Positions 21,881 to 32,950 of a stretch of DNA of 64,000 bases are shown one piece after another (within the stretch, counting starts at the first letter, position 1; each line of letters begins with the position of its first letter). Below the pieces are notes generated by a model. That model did no database searches. It saw only the letters and a list, made by a program, of their open reading frames with translations, and was not told where the DNA came from. A program made the translations under genes and the position numbers. The stretch lies in the NCBI GenBank assembly GCA_024734495.1, contig JALMQS010000066.1:6106280-6170279 (forward strand), in the 5' to 3' direction. Origin of the DNA: Forficula auricularia. Its lineage: Eukaryota > Arthropoda > Insecta > Dermaptera > Forficulidae.

Positions 21881-22384
21881 TATTTACTTTGCGCAAACTA
21901 CATATTCTTGTGATCGGTTTTTACTCAATCGCTGATATTGAATGGTCTTAAACATTTGCATAATTATGTATTATTCTTGATCACGATTCAATCTAGTATA
22001 TTTATTTATTAGTAGATAACAAATAAGAGGTGTACGTTTCCAGTCTGAGAAGAATTTGAAAAATAAATAAATAAATTTAATTATTGCTCAAGACATACAA
22101 AAAGTCTCTTAGACTAAGAAACGTTTAAGTAATTCAAAAGGTAGGCAAATCATCATCCTTGCAAGCGGGAAAATTTTTTGAATTTACCCCAATTTTTTTT
22201 ATTTTAAGATACTTTATGTACCTACTAGGTATCTAAATATTCTAAAACGTCTGGTTTAAGGAAGTTATGATAACTAAAGAACAGAAGTACAATAATGGTG
22301 TCAAAATGTTATTTCCAAAATGAGTAACTGACTAAATTTGGGCTTTCAAAATTTCGAAAAATCGAATAGTTTTATGGGAAGCAT
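21881..22384. other. Unassigned stretch
   Basis: No recognisable repeat or gene. Confidence 0.35.
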
Positions 22385-24300
22385 GGTTAAAGCGTTTTTT
22401 TTTAATTCACCATACGGGATATGGTGGAGTATATTAATCTTTCATGAAAATAAGCTGACGTGTTCTGATGTGGCCATCCACTTGACTTTACTATACAATT
22501 TAATATTTAATAAAATTATTTATAATCATGCAAGGGGGGGGGGGTTAGTTTTTGCATTTTTAGACTCCTGGGCCCCCACTGATTATATATACAAAAATTG
22601 TTTGAGTTTGGTACAAGGGCCTAGATTTTGATTCCCCCCCCCCCCCCGTTTGGGCGGATAATTTATGCATTTTTAGACTTCTGGGGGTCCACGGATTATG
22701 TATACAAAATTTGGTTGAGTTTGCTACTAGGGCCTAGATTTTCATTTTTGACCCCCTCCCCATTTTGGGCCCATAGTTTTCGCATTTTTAGACTTCTGGG
22801 GCCCACGGATTATTTATACAAAATTTTGTTGAGTTTGATACAAGAACCTAGATTTTCATTTTTTTGACCCTACGCCTCCCACCCCTCATTTTGGGCGGTT
22901 AGTTTTTGCCCCCCCCCCCCCCCCTTTGGGCGGATAATTTATGCATTTTTAGACTTCTGGGGGTCCACGGATTATGTATACAAAATTTGGTTGAGTTTGC
23001 TACTAGGGCCTAGATTTTCATTTTTGACCCCCTCCCCCATTTTGGGCCCATAGTTTTCGCATTTTTAGACTTCTGGGGCCCACGGATTATTTATACAAAA
23101 TTTTGTTGAGTTTGATACAAGAACCTAGATTTTCATTTTTTGACCCTACGCCTCCCACCCCCCTCATTTTGGGCGGTTAGTTTTTGCATTTTTAGATTAC
23201 TGTGGGACCACGGATTATGTATACAAAATTTGGTTGAGTTTGGTACAAAAGCCTAGATTTTCATTTTTGAACCCCCCCCCCCCCATTTCGGGTGCTTAAT
23301 TTTTGCATTTTTAGGCTTCTGAGGGGCCACAGATTATGTATACAAAATTTGGTTGAGTTTGGTACACGGGCCTAGATTTTCATTTTTTGACCCTACGCCC
23401 CCCCCTCGCCCTCATTTTGGGTGGATAGTTTTTGCATTTTTAGACTTCTGGGAGCCCACTGATTATGTATACGAAATTTGGTTCAGTTTGATAAGTTTGG
23501 CCAAGATTTTCATTTTTTGACCCTACACCCCCATTTTGGGCGGTTAGTTTTTCATTTTTAGACTTCTAGGGGTCCATTGATTATGTATACAAAATTTGGT
23601 TAAGTTTGCTTAAAGGGCCTAGATTTTTAATTTTTAACCTCCCTGCACCCCCCCCCCCTTAATTTTGGGTGGATATGCACCAAAATCTAATCAGCTCTTA
23701 ATCTCAATGGACCAAAACAACGTGTGAAATTTGGTTTTGATATTCTCACTAGTTTTTGAGATAGCTCGTCCACAAAAATTTGGTAACGCACAGACTAACT
23801 AACTAACAACCAGACAACCAGACTAAGAAACATTTTGACAAAACAATTATTATCTCAAAAAATATAATTTTTTCGATGTTCACTTATTAGAGCTTTTTTG
23901 TAGACCGAAATGCCATGGTTTCGCTCAATTTTTTAATCAAAATAGTTTAAGCCGTTTTTGAGATATTTCGAAAAAAAGAAGGAAAAAAACATTTTTTTCA
24001 TGCACGATTACAATACTTGACCATACCCTGTATACTTTTTCTTCGTATTTTTGAAATATCCAAAAAATAGCATAAATTATTTTGATAAAAATAATTATGC
24101 GATTCCCGGCGTTTTAGTCTACAATAAAACCATGTATAGAAGACAATGAAAAATTTATATTTTAACCAATATTAATTATTTTGTCAAAATATCAGTATTG
24201 GGTGTTTGAGTGAGTGTCTTTCCAAATTTTGTGTACGCTCTAGCTCAAAAACCAATTATTGGAGGGAGAAGGAGTTAAAAATTTGAGTCTCTTGCTGCAT
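22385..24300 (+). repeat. Family A copy 4, expanded, nested in a related inverse copy
   Basis: The copy proper is 22447-24030, with the usual 5' start and 3' hairpin region. Its internal array is expanded to about ten units (22535-23650). Flanks 22385-22446 ('CACCATACGGGATATGGTG') and 24031-24300 look like the two ends of a diverged relative in reverse orientation, so copy 4 inserted into it. ORFs across the array (22338-22867) arise from the repeat, not from a gene. Confidence 0.75.
22535..23650 (+). repeat. ~107-bp minisatellite array with poly-C hypervariable spacers
   Basis: Each unit contains 'CATTTTTAGACTTCTGGGG', 'GATTATGTATACAAAATTTG', 'GAGTTTG' and 'CTAGATTTTCATTTTTGACC', followed by a C-run of 4-15 bases. 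A ~270-bp block of two to three units is duplicated almost exactly (22640-22906 and 22913-23180). Confidence 0.85.
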
Positions 24301-24339
24301 TTGCACCAAATTTTCCAGACTTACTTAAAATGACATTAA

Positions 24340-24735
24340 TGATAATACATTATTTTGATTATTTATGTCCATCGATAAATTATTAAAATTGTTATAAGGA
24401 AATAAGGACTATATCTTTTATGCAGATAATTTATATTTTATTGCCACTTCTTCGGGGCTCAAAAAGTTGTTTGGTACTTCTCTGCATATTTGTCATTTTT
24501 ATAATTATTCTTTCTTAGTAAACATAACATGGCAAGTCATCAGATCTGATTGATGTTAATGACTTGCCTTGTTATGTTTACTAAGAAAGAATAATTATAA
24601 AAATGACAAATATGCAGGGAAGTTAACTATTTGAGCCCTGAAGAAGTCAACAAAGTTGACGAAATGTTGGCAATAAAATATAAATAATCTTCATAAAAGA
24701 TATAGTCCTTATTTCCCTATAACAATTTTAATAAT
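24340..24735. mobile_element. Palindromic hammerhead element, type 3
   Basis: Left arm (24366 to about 24530) and right arm (about 24555-24725) mirror each other through 'AGTAAACATAACA' at the apex. ATAATACAT occurs just outside both ends, a possible 9-bp TSD. The left arm's ribozyme has lost stem II; the right arm keeps a full motif. The left-arm segment is found again, inverted, at 25297-25425. Confidence 0.7.
24628..24681 (+). ncRNA. Hammerhead ribozyme motif
   Basis: GCC (24635-24637), CTGAAGA (24638-24644), A, stem II GTCAAC/GTTGAC (24646-24651 with 24655-24660), GAAA (24661-24664), TGTT, GGC (24669-24671). Stem I extends past an internal loop with TATTT/AAATA. The core is canonical. 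The cleavage triplet GTT fits the UH rule but is less usual than GTC. Confidence 0.78.
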
Positions 24736-25296
24736 TATAATACATACATTTGATTTAAATTCAATTTTAATATACGAAGGGTGAAGGTGAATGGTAAACT
24801 TATGAGAAGGCCACATCACATTTAATTTAATGATATTGATCCAAAAATGTGCAACCCTCGAACTCTGGGGGAACCCTTGACAAGTGAAAATAGGGAGAAT
24901 AGAAATAAATTTCTGAGATTGGAAGGAACTTGAAGCTACCTGTGGATGAGGATTTTGAAAGTCCAAGATTAGATGTCGCTGGAAAGAGAGATGCGGGAAG
25001 AGAGTTCCTTTCAGTCTCTAGTAGTCATAAGAATAAACGATTTGAAGAATGCATTTGTTCGGTTAGTATATTATAATTTAATCGCAGAGAGTTGTTGAAT
25101 GCTTCAAAATCGTGCTTTTCGCAAATATGTATTATAAGTTTATTTTTAACCGACAAAAAAGGAGGGGGTTATCAATTAGACTGAATTTTTTTTGTGTTTA
25201 TGTTACCTTATTTCTTCGCCAATTATGAACCGATTTTGATGATGTTTTTGCATTGCGTTCAGTGTAGTTTCCGATTGGTGGACCATATAAATTTCA

Positions 25297-25425
25297 TTGC
25301 ATATGCAGAGAAGTACCAAACAACTTTTTGAGCCCCGAAGAAGTGGCAATAAAATATAAATTATCTGCATAAAAGATATAGTCCTTATTTCCTTATAACA
25401 ATTTTAATAATTTATCGATGGACAT
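25297..25425 (+). mobile_element. Hammerhead element fragment inserted in family E
   Basis: It is the reverse complement of 24366-24495 with matching boundaries ('ATGCAGAGAAGTACC' to 'TCGATGGACAT'). It shares the same ribozyme deletion (CCCCGAAGAAGTGGC). The family E sister copy at 49150-49180 shows the uninterrupted site. Confidence 0.65.
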
Positions 25426-25793
25426 GGTATTGGACCTTTTTTAATTTATGTTCGCACACAACTTCTTTGTTTATGAGCCGATTTTAATGATTATTTCTGC
25501 GTTTGGATCAGTATAGCTCCAAGGTAGTCAGAATACTTAACGATTTTTTTATTTATTCATTTTTATGTATGTTCAGCGAGAACTTTGCCACGTGGACCGA
25601 TTTCGATGATTCTTTTTTTATTGGAAAAGGGGTACCATAGGGGTGGTCCCATATTAATTTGGTAAGTTCTGATGATATGATCAATGACGAAATAACCCAA
25701 ATCTCCAATTTTTATGAGCAACAAATCGAAATTCTAATAAATAAAATCTTGGGCTTGAAGCTAGTATATATATATATAAAACAATCTTAAAAC

Positions 25794-26072
25794 TTTCATT
25801 TAAAATGCAATTGGATGTTGATGAAGGCAGTCCACGGTGGTTGTAAAAAATAAGACTATAATGGTTTTATTATTTTACATACATTCGTTCAGGTTACTCT
25901 GAAGAAGGAGAGAATAAATCTCCGAAACGTCGGTTTAACGAATAAATGTAAAATAATAAAACCATTATAGTCTTATTTTTTACAACCACCGTAGACTGCC
26001 TTCATCAACATCCAATTGCATATTTATACCAGTCCGTCTCCTAAAGAAAAACGCTATCAATTTCATTTAAAA
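25794..26072 (+). mobile_element. Palindromic hammerhead element with 12-bp TSD
   Basis: The element is 25806-26060 (255 bp) between two copies of TTTCATTTAAAA (25794-25805, 26061-26072). Two ~80-bp arms flank one hammerhead, and a unique 3' tail 'ACCAGTCCGTCTCC' follows. Inside family E the sister copy (48780-48830 region) lacks the insertion. The overall size matches the element at 39438-39693. Confidence 0.85.
25883..25943 (+). ncRNA. Hammerhead ribozyme motif at palindrome apex
   Basis: ATTCGTT (25883-25889), internal loop, CTGAAGA (25899-25905), stem II GGAGA/TCTCC (25907-25911 with 25919-25923), GAAA, CGTC, GG, AACGAAT (25937-25943). The outer part of stem I is continuous with the palindrome arms. 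The core is canonical. Confidence 0.8.
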
Positions 26073-26660
26073 CCTGCAAACGTTTCGAGAGAATTTCTAT
26101 ATTTATGAATTCAATTTTTTTTATCATTTTCTGATTTCCGATGCTTTAAAGATATTATCTTAAGTCACTATTAATAACATCACTAAAAAGAGAAAAATAA
26201 AAATAATTTTTATAAAAAAAAAAAAATAAAACCTACTTCAAAAAAACTAAATTCAACAAATAAAATAATAAGAACTCAAAAATCAAATAAAACGCACTAA
26301 AAGGCATAAAATAATTATCTAATTTAGTTACAACTAAACAATGAAATCTTTACGTGAAATCACTTTTTTAAGTCGGTGCTAAACAAACTTTACGTACGTT
26401 TGGCGGGTAAGCTCGTCTATATAAGCGAGCTTACCCGCCAAACATACTAAGTAAGATCCGTCGAACGCGATTCATAAAATGTATGTTTGGCACCGACTTC
26501 AAAAAGTGATCTCATGTAAAAATTTCGTCGTTTAGTTGTAACTAAATTAGATAATTATTTTATACCTTTTAGTGCATTTTATTTGATTTTTGAGTTCTTA
26601 TTATTTTATTTGGTGCATTTAATTTTATTGAAGTCCGTTTTATTTTTTTATTTATAAAAA

Positions 26661-27602
26661 TTATTTTTTTACTTAATATTTATTATTATTCATAATTAGA
26701 GAATTAACTTAATTTGTAAAATCAATGTTTCAATAATAATTAAACCAACATCTTCTCTCCCATTAAAATCGCACCCCACCCTCATCGATCAGAGTGACAG
26801 CGTAAAGACGAATTTTCATTACAACCAATTAAAAAGAAGGGATTTTTTGATTTGTTTTTAACCATACTATGTTATGCTAAAGTTGAAAAACATCGTCAGG
26901 TAATGTATTTATTTAATGTAAGAAAAACATTTGCAAAAGTTGGATTAAAGTGGCATCGACCTCGATTCACACGAAAACATAAAGATTACCAGAGTTAGAG
27001 AATTGGAGTGTGAATATTGAGAACATGAAGTGGGTAGGTATCTCTCTCTCTCTCTGTGTGTGTGTGTGTCTCCAGTGCGCCCTTTGTCGAGTGAAATTCC
27101 ACCAATAAAGTTTGACTCAAACCCGGCAGGCTGCTCTGCTAAACAGAAACTTTGTCCAGAGGGAGATGAAGAACACTTGACAAGATATTTCAAGTTAAAT
27201 TAAAGGTGACTAATATAAACGATTCGGTCCATAAATGATATCCTCATTTAACTTGAGCCTGGCAACTTCGTTACATATAGATGGACGGATCGCCATTACA
27301 AAAGAACAGCACAAGATGAAGTGGAACACAAGCAAGCGAGCCACTTGCTGGAATTAACAGAATGCATCATTACATAATAGCCTTCTTCTTCCTTTTTACT
27401 TTTTTTCCATAGAATAAATGATAATGTATTCGAATGATATGTCCGTAAATGAACTTTTTGAAGTCTTCTAATTCCAAAATATTATAAATTTGACATTCAA
27501 TATTTAAATCCTAGCTACAAGTTTAAAATAACTATTTTCAATAAAAATAGTTCATTATGAAATAAGTCATTCAATTATTTATTCAAATAAATTTTAATAA
27601 TA
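26661..27602. other. Unassigned stretch with dinucleotide repeat
   Basis: A (TC)n(TG)n microsatellite lies at 27041-27069. Nothing else is recognised. The antisense ORF 26945-27193 crosses the microsatellite and is not supported. Confidence 0.4.
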
Positions 27603-27892
27603 CATCAAATTATATTAATTAATAAAGTAAAGAGTGTGTAGTTTCACAGTGAATGAAATAAAACTCAAAGAGGTTTATACAAGCTCAATATATTTCGGAT
27701 TATTAGTCCATCATAGTTTTAGCTGTAAACTCCTGATGATGGACTAAGAATCCGAAATATATTGAGTTTGTATAAACCTCTTTAAGTTTTATTTCATTTT
27801 CTGTGAAACTACACACCCTTTACTTTATTAATTAATATCATGTTTCACCTAAAACCTACACCACTTTCTCTAAGTAAAACATTAAATTATAT
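27603..27892 (+). mobile_element. Family D palindromic hammerhead element
   Basis: The element 27616-27879 is 264 bp, exactly the length of the copy at 63144. It is flanked by CATCAAATTATAT / CATTAAATTATAT (27603-27615, 27880-27892; one mismatch). It has two ~95-bp arms, an apex with the hammerhead, and the tail 'TGTTTCACCTAAAACC'. The left-arm ribozyme copy is damaged at CTGATGA. Confidence 0.88.
27727..27769 (+). ncRNA. Hammerhead ribozyme motif, family D
   Basis: AAACTC (27727-27732), CTGATGA (27733-27739), T, a short stem II GGA/TCC, GAAA (27753-27756), TATATT, GAGTTT (27764-27769). Stem I is six perfect pairs. Stem II is only three pairs, so activity may be weak. The triplet ATT fits UH. 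Confidence 0.75.
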
Positions 27893-27917
27893 ATTTACTG
27901 TAGTAATATATAGATAG

Positions 27918-28189
27918 AGGCGTCTGTGGGTCAGTGGTCAGACTGTCGGGCCACTGTCCTGAAGTATACAGTTCGAGACTGAGTCTCGGCAGATATTTGC
28001 AATCGCCTCCTCTTGGAAATCAATGGCAAACTACCAAGAGCATAATTCCAAACTAGCCGTTCGGAACCAAGGTTAAAATGTAGGTCCCGTATATCTGTGT
28101 AAAACATCTAAACATACTCAGCACAGGTATATGTGGAGTGGTGCCGAAACGTCAGGGAGATCTGATATGGCGCTTAAAGAAAAAAGAAG
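27918..28189 (+). mobile_element. tRNA-derived SINE
   Basis: The head has an A-box-like 'GTGGGTCAGTGGTC' and a B-box-like 'AGTTCGAGACT', followed by an unrelated body and an A/G-rich tail at 28175-28189. Both promoter boxes are decayed from the consensus. Confidence 0.65.
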
Positions 28190-28322
28190 AAGTTGAGTGG
28201 ATATAGATGAGACAGTCCAAAAAAGAAGATAATTTATACCTACTATCATTTTATTCTTTTTTTAAACCGACGTTTCGGGGGCTATTCCCTCCTTTTTCAG
28301 GGTATTGAAAAGACAGTGAAGG
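28190..28322 (-). repeat. Half copy of the 39438-type hammerhead element
   Basis: It shares 'AGTGGATATAGATGAGACAG' and the 'AAACCGACGTTTCGGGGGCTA' block with 39470-39575. The minus strand (28264-28310) reads ACC, CTGAAAA, GGAGG..CCCCC, GAAA, CGTC, GGT. The core has one change (CTGAAGA to CTGAAAA). Only one arm is present. Confidence 0.65.
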
Positions 28323-28504
28323 AAATCCAATTCGACATTCCCCTCTGTCTCTTTTTTCAGTGATAGTAACAATAATATATTGTATTTCATTCTCAGCAGA
28401 ATTATAATGTATTATAATCATATTATTGCTTATATTTATTTGATTAACATTATTGATTCAGTAATGAATCCGTTAAAGCATTTATTTTTGTGATTTATTT
28501 TGTT

Positions 28505-28762
28505 AAGAGTTGAAATTTTATTAAAATCACATATAATTAATTATAATTCTTTATTGAACATGAATAAATAATACAATACAACTACAAAGTTTCGATCGAT
28601 ATATTCTGTGATCGTTCTCAAGTATGAGCATTGAGCATTGAGCACCGACTACGATTTTAGGTTAAAAGTCGATCGAAACGTTGTAGTTTTATTGTATTAT
28701 TTATTCATGTTCAATAAAGAATTATAATTAATTATGTAGGATTTTAATAAAATTTCAGCTCT
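28505..28762. repeat. Family F palindromic repeat, hammerhead-like but non-canonical core
   Basis: Arms (about 28505-28600 and 28662-28762) mirror each other with 'GAACATGAATAAATAATACA'. Each arm carries CGATCGAAAC followed by T/G and TTGTAG. The 5' core position reads CTTGAGAACGATC instead of CTGANGA. The same variant recurs at 40140-40155 and 45484-45497. Confidence 0.6.
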
Positions 28763-28935
28763 TAATTATTGTTCTACATAACTTTATAATTTTCGAAATA
28801 TGTATAATAGAGAAAACATTAATGAACAATTTTAACTTCATTAATTGAAATTGCCGATTGTACAGAGTTCTATAAAAAAATAAGAGATTATCTACGAGTG
28901 AATCGGAGGTGTTAGAGATGATTTGAATTCTATGT

Positions 28936-29086
28936 CAAAAGGGTTGATTTCACCCCTTCGGGAATTGAATCCGATGCCATTAGCTTGAATTGTAAATTTT
29001 GGTGCAAATTTTTTTTACACGCAATCCAATGGTCAGGATAGCGTTTTGGTACTCGGGTTCAATTCCCAAAGGGGTGAAATCAACCC
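28936..29086. repeat. Palindrome with tRNA-like B box
   Basis: 'GGGTTGATTTCACCCCTTCG' is mirrored by 'GGGGTGAAATCAACCC'. The plus strand right arm has GGGTTCAATTCCC, a B-box-like block. The same '...CTTCTGACAT'-type flank is found in the relics at 35587 and 60600. Probably a tRNA-derived SINE in inverted duplication. Confidence 0.5.
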
Positions 29087-29958
29087 TTCTGATATTTAAT
29101 CAAAAATATTCTCAACACCTTGGATTCATTTCATCCCTTGTGTTTTCTTTAGTAAAAGGTAAATTTTAAAGTCTTCAAAGAAAATTGGACGAAATTATAA
29201 AATATTTTTCAACACTATACTTTCAGCAAATTTAGGTTGGCTAGCATTTTTTACTTTCACATTTATATTCATAGAATATAATGTGGAAGTATTGCGATGC
29301 CCTCTCTGGGCTCTGACTCTTTGAGAGCTTGTATCTCATATATATGTATAAAAAAATTAATTTCATTTTGTGACTTCTAGGTGGAAGGAATCGATGCCCT
29401 TTTTAGGAGTGTCTTTCAATCGGATTAAAAATTTGATCTAACTAATAGCTCATGACACTTGATAAATACACTATTTGAAAAAAAATCGTTAGAGCTGTTT
29501 TTGAGAAAAAAACGAAATAAAGGAAGGGGGTGTAAATTAGTAGTGTCGCGATGATTTCAAATAAATGAAAATGTGAAAGTCGTGTGGTGAACACACCAGT
29601 TGATTTTCTTAGCGAACGATTTGAACTAGAAATCTGAAACTTAACTCAAAGATTTAGTTTATTATTACAAACTTAAGTGTCATATTTAAATACATTATAA
29701 AGCTCTAACTAGCCACAAGCGTTCGATAGCTCCCTATAAAAATTTTATTATTTTCTGATTTTCTATATTTTAAAACCAAAAGCTCCTATTATAGAAAAAT
29801 CTAAACAGTTCTTCAATTTGGAAACAAACATTTTGGCAATGGAAAATGCGACCACCTATGGCCTTCCATTATCATTAATATCGGATTCAAAACAGACACA
29901 TATAGAAAGAAAAAATGTTGATTAAAAATAATTTTTCTCCAAAGCCTAATTCTACTTT
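29087..29958. other. Unassigned stretch
   Basis: AT-rich sequence; no recognised repeat or credible gene. Confidence 0.35.
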
Positions 29959-30806
29959 AAATAAGCTGACGTGTTTTGATGTGGCCATCTACTTGACTTT
30001 ACCATACAACCTGGCTCCTCACTTATATTTAATATTTAATCAAATTATTTATAAACATGTAGGGGAGGGGGTTAGTTTTTGCATTTTTAGACTCGTAGGG
30101 GCCCACTGATTATGTATACAAAATTTGGATGAGTTTGATACAAGAGCCTATATTTTCATTTTTTGACCCCCCCCCCCCCCATTTTTTGCAGTTAGTTTTT
30201 TCATTTTTTGACTTCTGGGGTCCCGCTGATTATACTATATATACAAAATTTGGTTGAGTTTGGTAAATGGCCAAGATTTTTAATTTTTAACCCCCCTTCA
30301 CCCCCCCCCCCATTTTTGGCGGTTAGTTTTTGCATTTTTAGACTTCTGGGCTCCCACTGATTGTCTATACAAAATTTAGTTGAGTTTGGTAAATGGCCTA
30401 GATTTTTTATTTTAAACCCCCTCAACCGCCCTTAATTTGGGGTCGATATGCACCAAAATCTAACCAGGTCTTAATCTCAATGGACCAAAACTACGTGTGA
30501 AATTTGGTTTTGATATTCACACGAGTTTTTGAGCTAGCTCATCCACAAAAATTTGGTAACGCACAGACTAACAGACTAACAACCAGACTAACAGACATTT
30601 TGACAAAACAATTATTATCTCGAAAAATATAATTTTTTCGATATGCACTTATTAGGGCTTTTTTGTAGACCGAATTGCCATTGTTTCGCTCAATTTTTAT
30701 AAATCAAAATAGTCAGCCGTTTTTGAGATATTTCGAAAAAAAGAAAGAAAAAAAAACATTTTTCCATGCACAATTACAATACTTGACTATACCCTGTATG
30801 CTAAAG
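29959..30806 (+). repeat. Family A copy 5
   Basis: Standard start, three internal units with C-runs of 10-13 bases, and 3' end 'CAATTACAATACTTGAC' with a hairpin and CTAAAGTAAAAA. Confidence 0.8.
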
Positions 30807-32254
30807 TAAAAATCTGTGAAGGAATACATTACACGACAATGATAATTCTTTTATATTTTGGACCCCACAAAAATTCGACTTTTACCAAAGTAATCATTCG
30901 ATTAAAATTTTAATACAATTTTTGATTTTGGGGAAAACGAATATATTCATATACATGTACCTACCTATACAATGTACAATGTACAACTTGTACATTTAAT
31001 TCTTGTTATTTAGTTTAAGACCTTCTCCGATAGACGGATAAACAGATATACATCGTAAGGAAACTAATAGGATTTTTACTTTTTAAAAGGAACCCTAAAA
31101 ATAGTATATCAGTTCTAATTTTATAGATAAATAAATATATCATATAAAATATTTGAATCGAAAATATTTAGAAACCAAAAGCTCATGAGTTCAAATCGAC
31201 ATTTAATTTTTTTGTATCAGGAACGTTCAAAATCAAAATGCAAATAACTAAATTTAATTTTAATTATTTTATTTGAATGATGTTTGTAATTAATTCGGAA
31301 TAGGTGAAAGTAATATAATGTTCAATAAACGTGTCAGTATATTTTTCAAATGAAAACGCTTCTTTTTTTTTCTTTAAATAAACTCCAACCCCTTTCTTTT
31401 TAGCATTTATTTACATTTTTACAAGATTCTCCCAGGCTTTTCAATAGCATGATTAAAGAGAACTCTCTTGCAAAGATTCTTTTTGTTCGTCTTGAAATTA
31501 ATTCATCCCTAAAGGAAAATATTTAAAGAATATCAAAGTTACATTATGATAAAAAAACACACTTAGGTCTTTGTTAAAATAACCCTAGTAATTGGGTTAA
31601 AAAGATTAATTATTAAGTCGTTAATTATTTTATTATAATAATTTTACAGGAAGGGGAGCGCGGTTATTATCTGGAGGAATTTAACGCATTTAATTTAATC
31701 AATAGAATCTCCCTAAGACTGGGTTTACACTGAGGCAATTTGAAGTACGTATGTATAGAACAAATTGAAGTTAATGTTCCAATTAATTCACCTAAGAACA
31801 ATTTTCCTTTCACCCTCAACTCAATGACCACACTTGTGGTGTATAATATAAATGGTGGCTTTTACATTCACTGATTGAATTCATTAGTTATTAAACTAAT
31901 AGATGATCCGACCCTTATTGACTTCCTTAATCCGCTGGCCCATCTTAGAAGCATCTCCGCGCTTTCGTTTTTATAGATAGTATCGTGTCCAGTGGCACAT
32001 GCTTCGAATTTTCATTATTGGAAAGCAATTCAAATCATAATAATACTTACTTGAGAAATATAAGAAATGTATTAATCCTTTTGTAAATTATTATAGATTA
32101 ATTCATTTTAAATGATGTTAACTTTTATATGGCTAATTATTTTATCATCTAAGTATATTAACGGCATTACTTGGATTACATAGATACTTATATCATTAAA
32201 AATCCATTTTCTCTGTGTTGGAAGCGAATTGGCATTTTTTTTTCTTTTTGGCTT
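30807..32254. other. Unassigned stretch
   Basis: No recognised repeat family. ORFs are short and without domains. Confidence 0.35.
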
Positions 32255-32950
32255 AAAATAAGCTGACGTGTTCTGATGTGGCCATACACTTGACTTTACC
32301 ATACAACCTGGCCCCTAAAATTATTTATAATCATGTAGGGGGAGTTAGTTTTTGCATTTTTAGACTCCTTGGGGGCCACTGATTATGTATACAAAATTTT
32401 GATGAGTTTGATACAAGAGCCTATATTTTCATTTTTTGACCCCCCCCCCCCCCCCATTATTTTGGGAAGTTATTTTTTGCATTTTTTGACTTCTGTGGTC
32501 CCACCGATTATGTATAAAATTTTGGTTGAGTTTGGCCAAATGGCCTAGATTTTTAATTTTTAACCCCCCCCCCCCTCCACCCCTCTTAATTTTGGGTCGA
32601 TATGCACTAAAATCTAATCAGATATTAATCTCAATGGACCAAAACTACATGTGAAATTTGGTTTCGATATTCACACTAGTTTTTGAGCTAGCTCGTCCAA
32701 AAAAATTTACAGACTAACTAACAGACTAACAGACATTTTGACAAAACAATTATTATCTCGAAAAATATAATTTTTTCGATGTTCACTTATTAGGGTTTTT
32801 TGTAGACCGAAATTCCATGGTTTTGCTCAATTTTTTTAATCAAAATAGTTCCAGCCGTTTTTGAGATATTTCGAAAAAAAAGAAGGAAAAAACCACTTTT
32901 TTCATGCACGATTACAATACTTGACCATACCCTATATGGTAAAGTAAAAA
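32255..32950 (+). repeat. Family A copy 6
   Basis: Shorter copy with two internal units. Hairpin ACCATACCCTATATGGT then AAAGTAAAAA at the 3' end. Confidence 0.8.

Larger units (their letters stand above)
25140..26660 (+). repeat. Family E composite repeat, copy 1
   Basis: It starts with 'AACCGACAAAAAAGGAGGGG' and continues with spaced 'GAACCGATTTTGATGAT'-like blocks. A long palindrome follows at 26200-26660 whose apex is 'GGCGGGTAAGCTCG...CGAGCTTACCCGCC'. The same order occurs inverted at 48190-49320. Two smaller retroelement-like insertions (25297-25425 and 25806-26060) interrupt it. No coding frame. Confidence 0.75.

Noticed and set aside
22338..22867. Two plus-strand ORFs of 97 and 79 codons
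   Set aside because: They translate the family A minisatellite units; the similarity between them is repeat structure, and C-run length changes break the frame in other copies.
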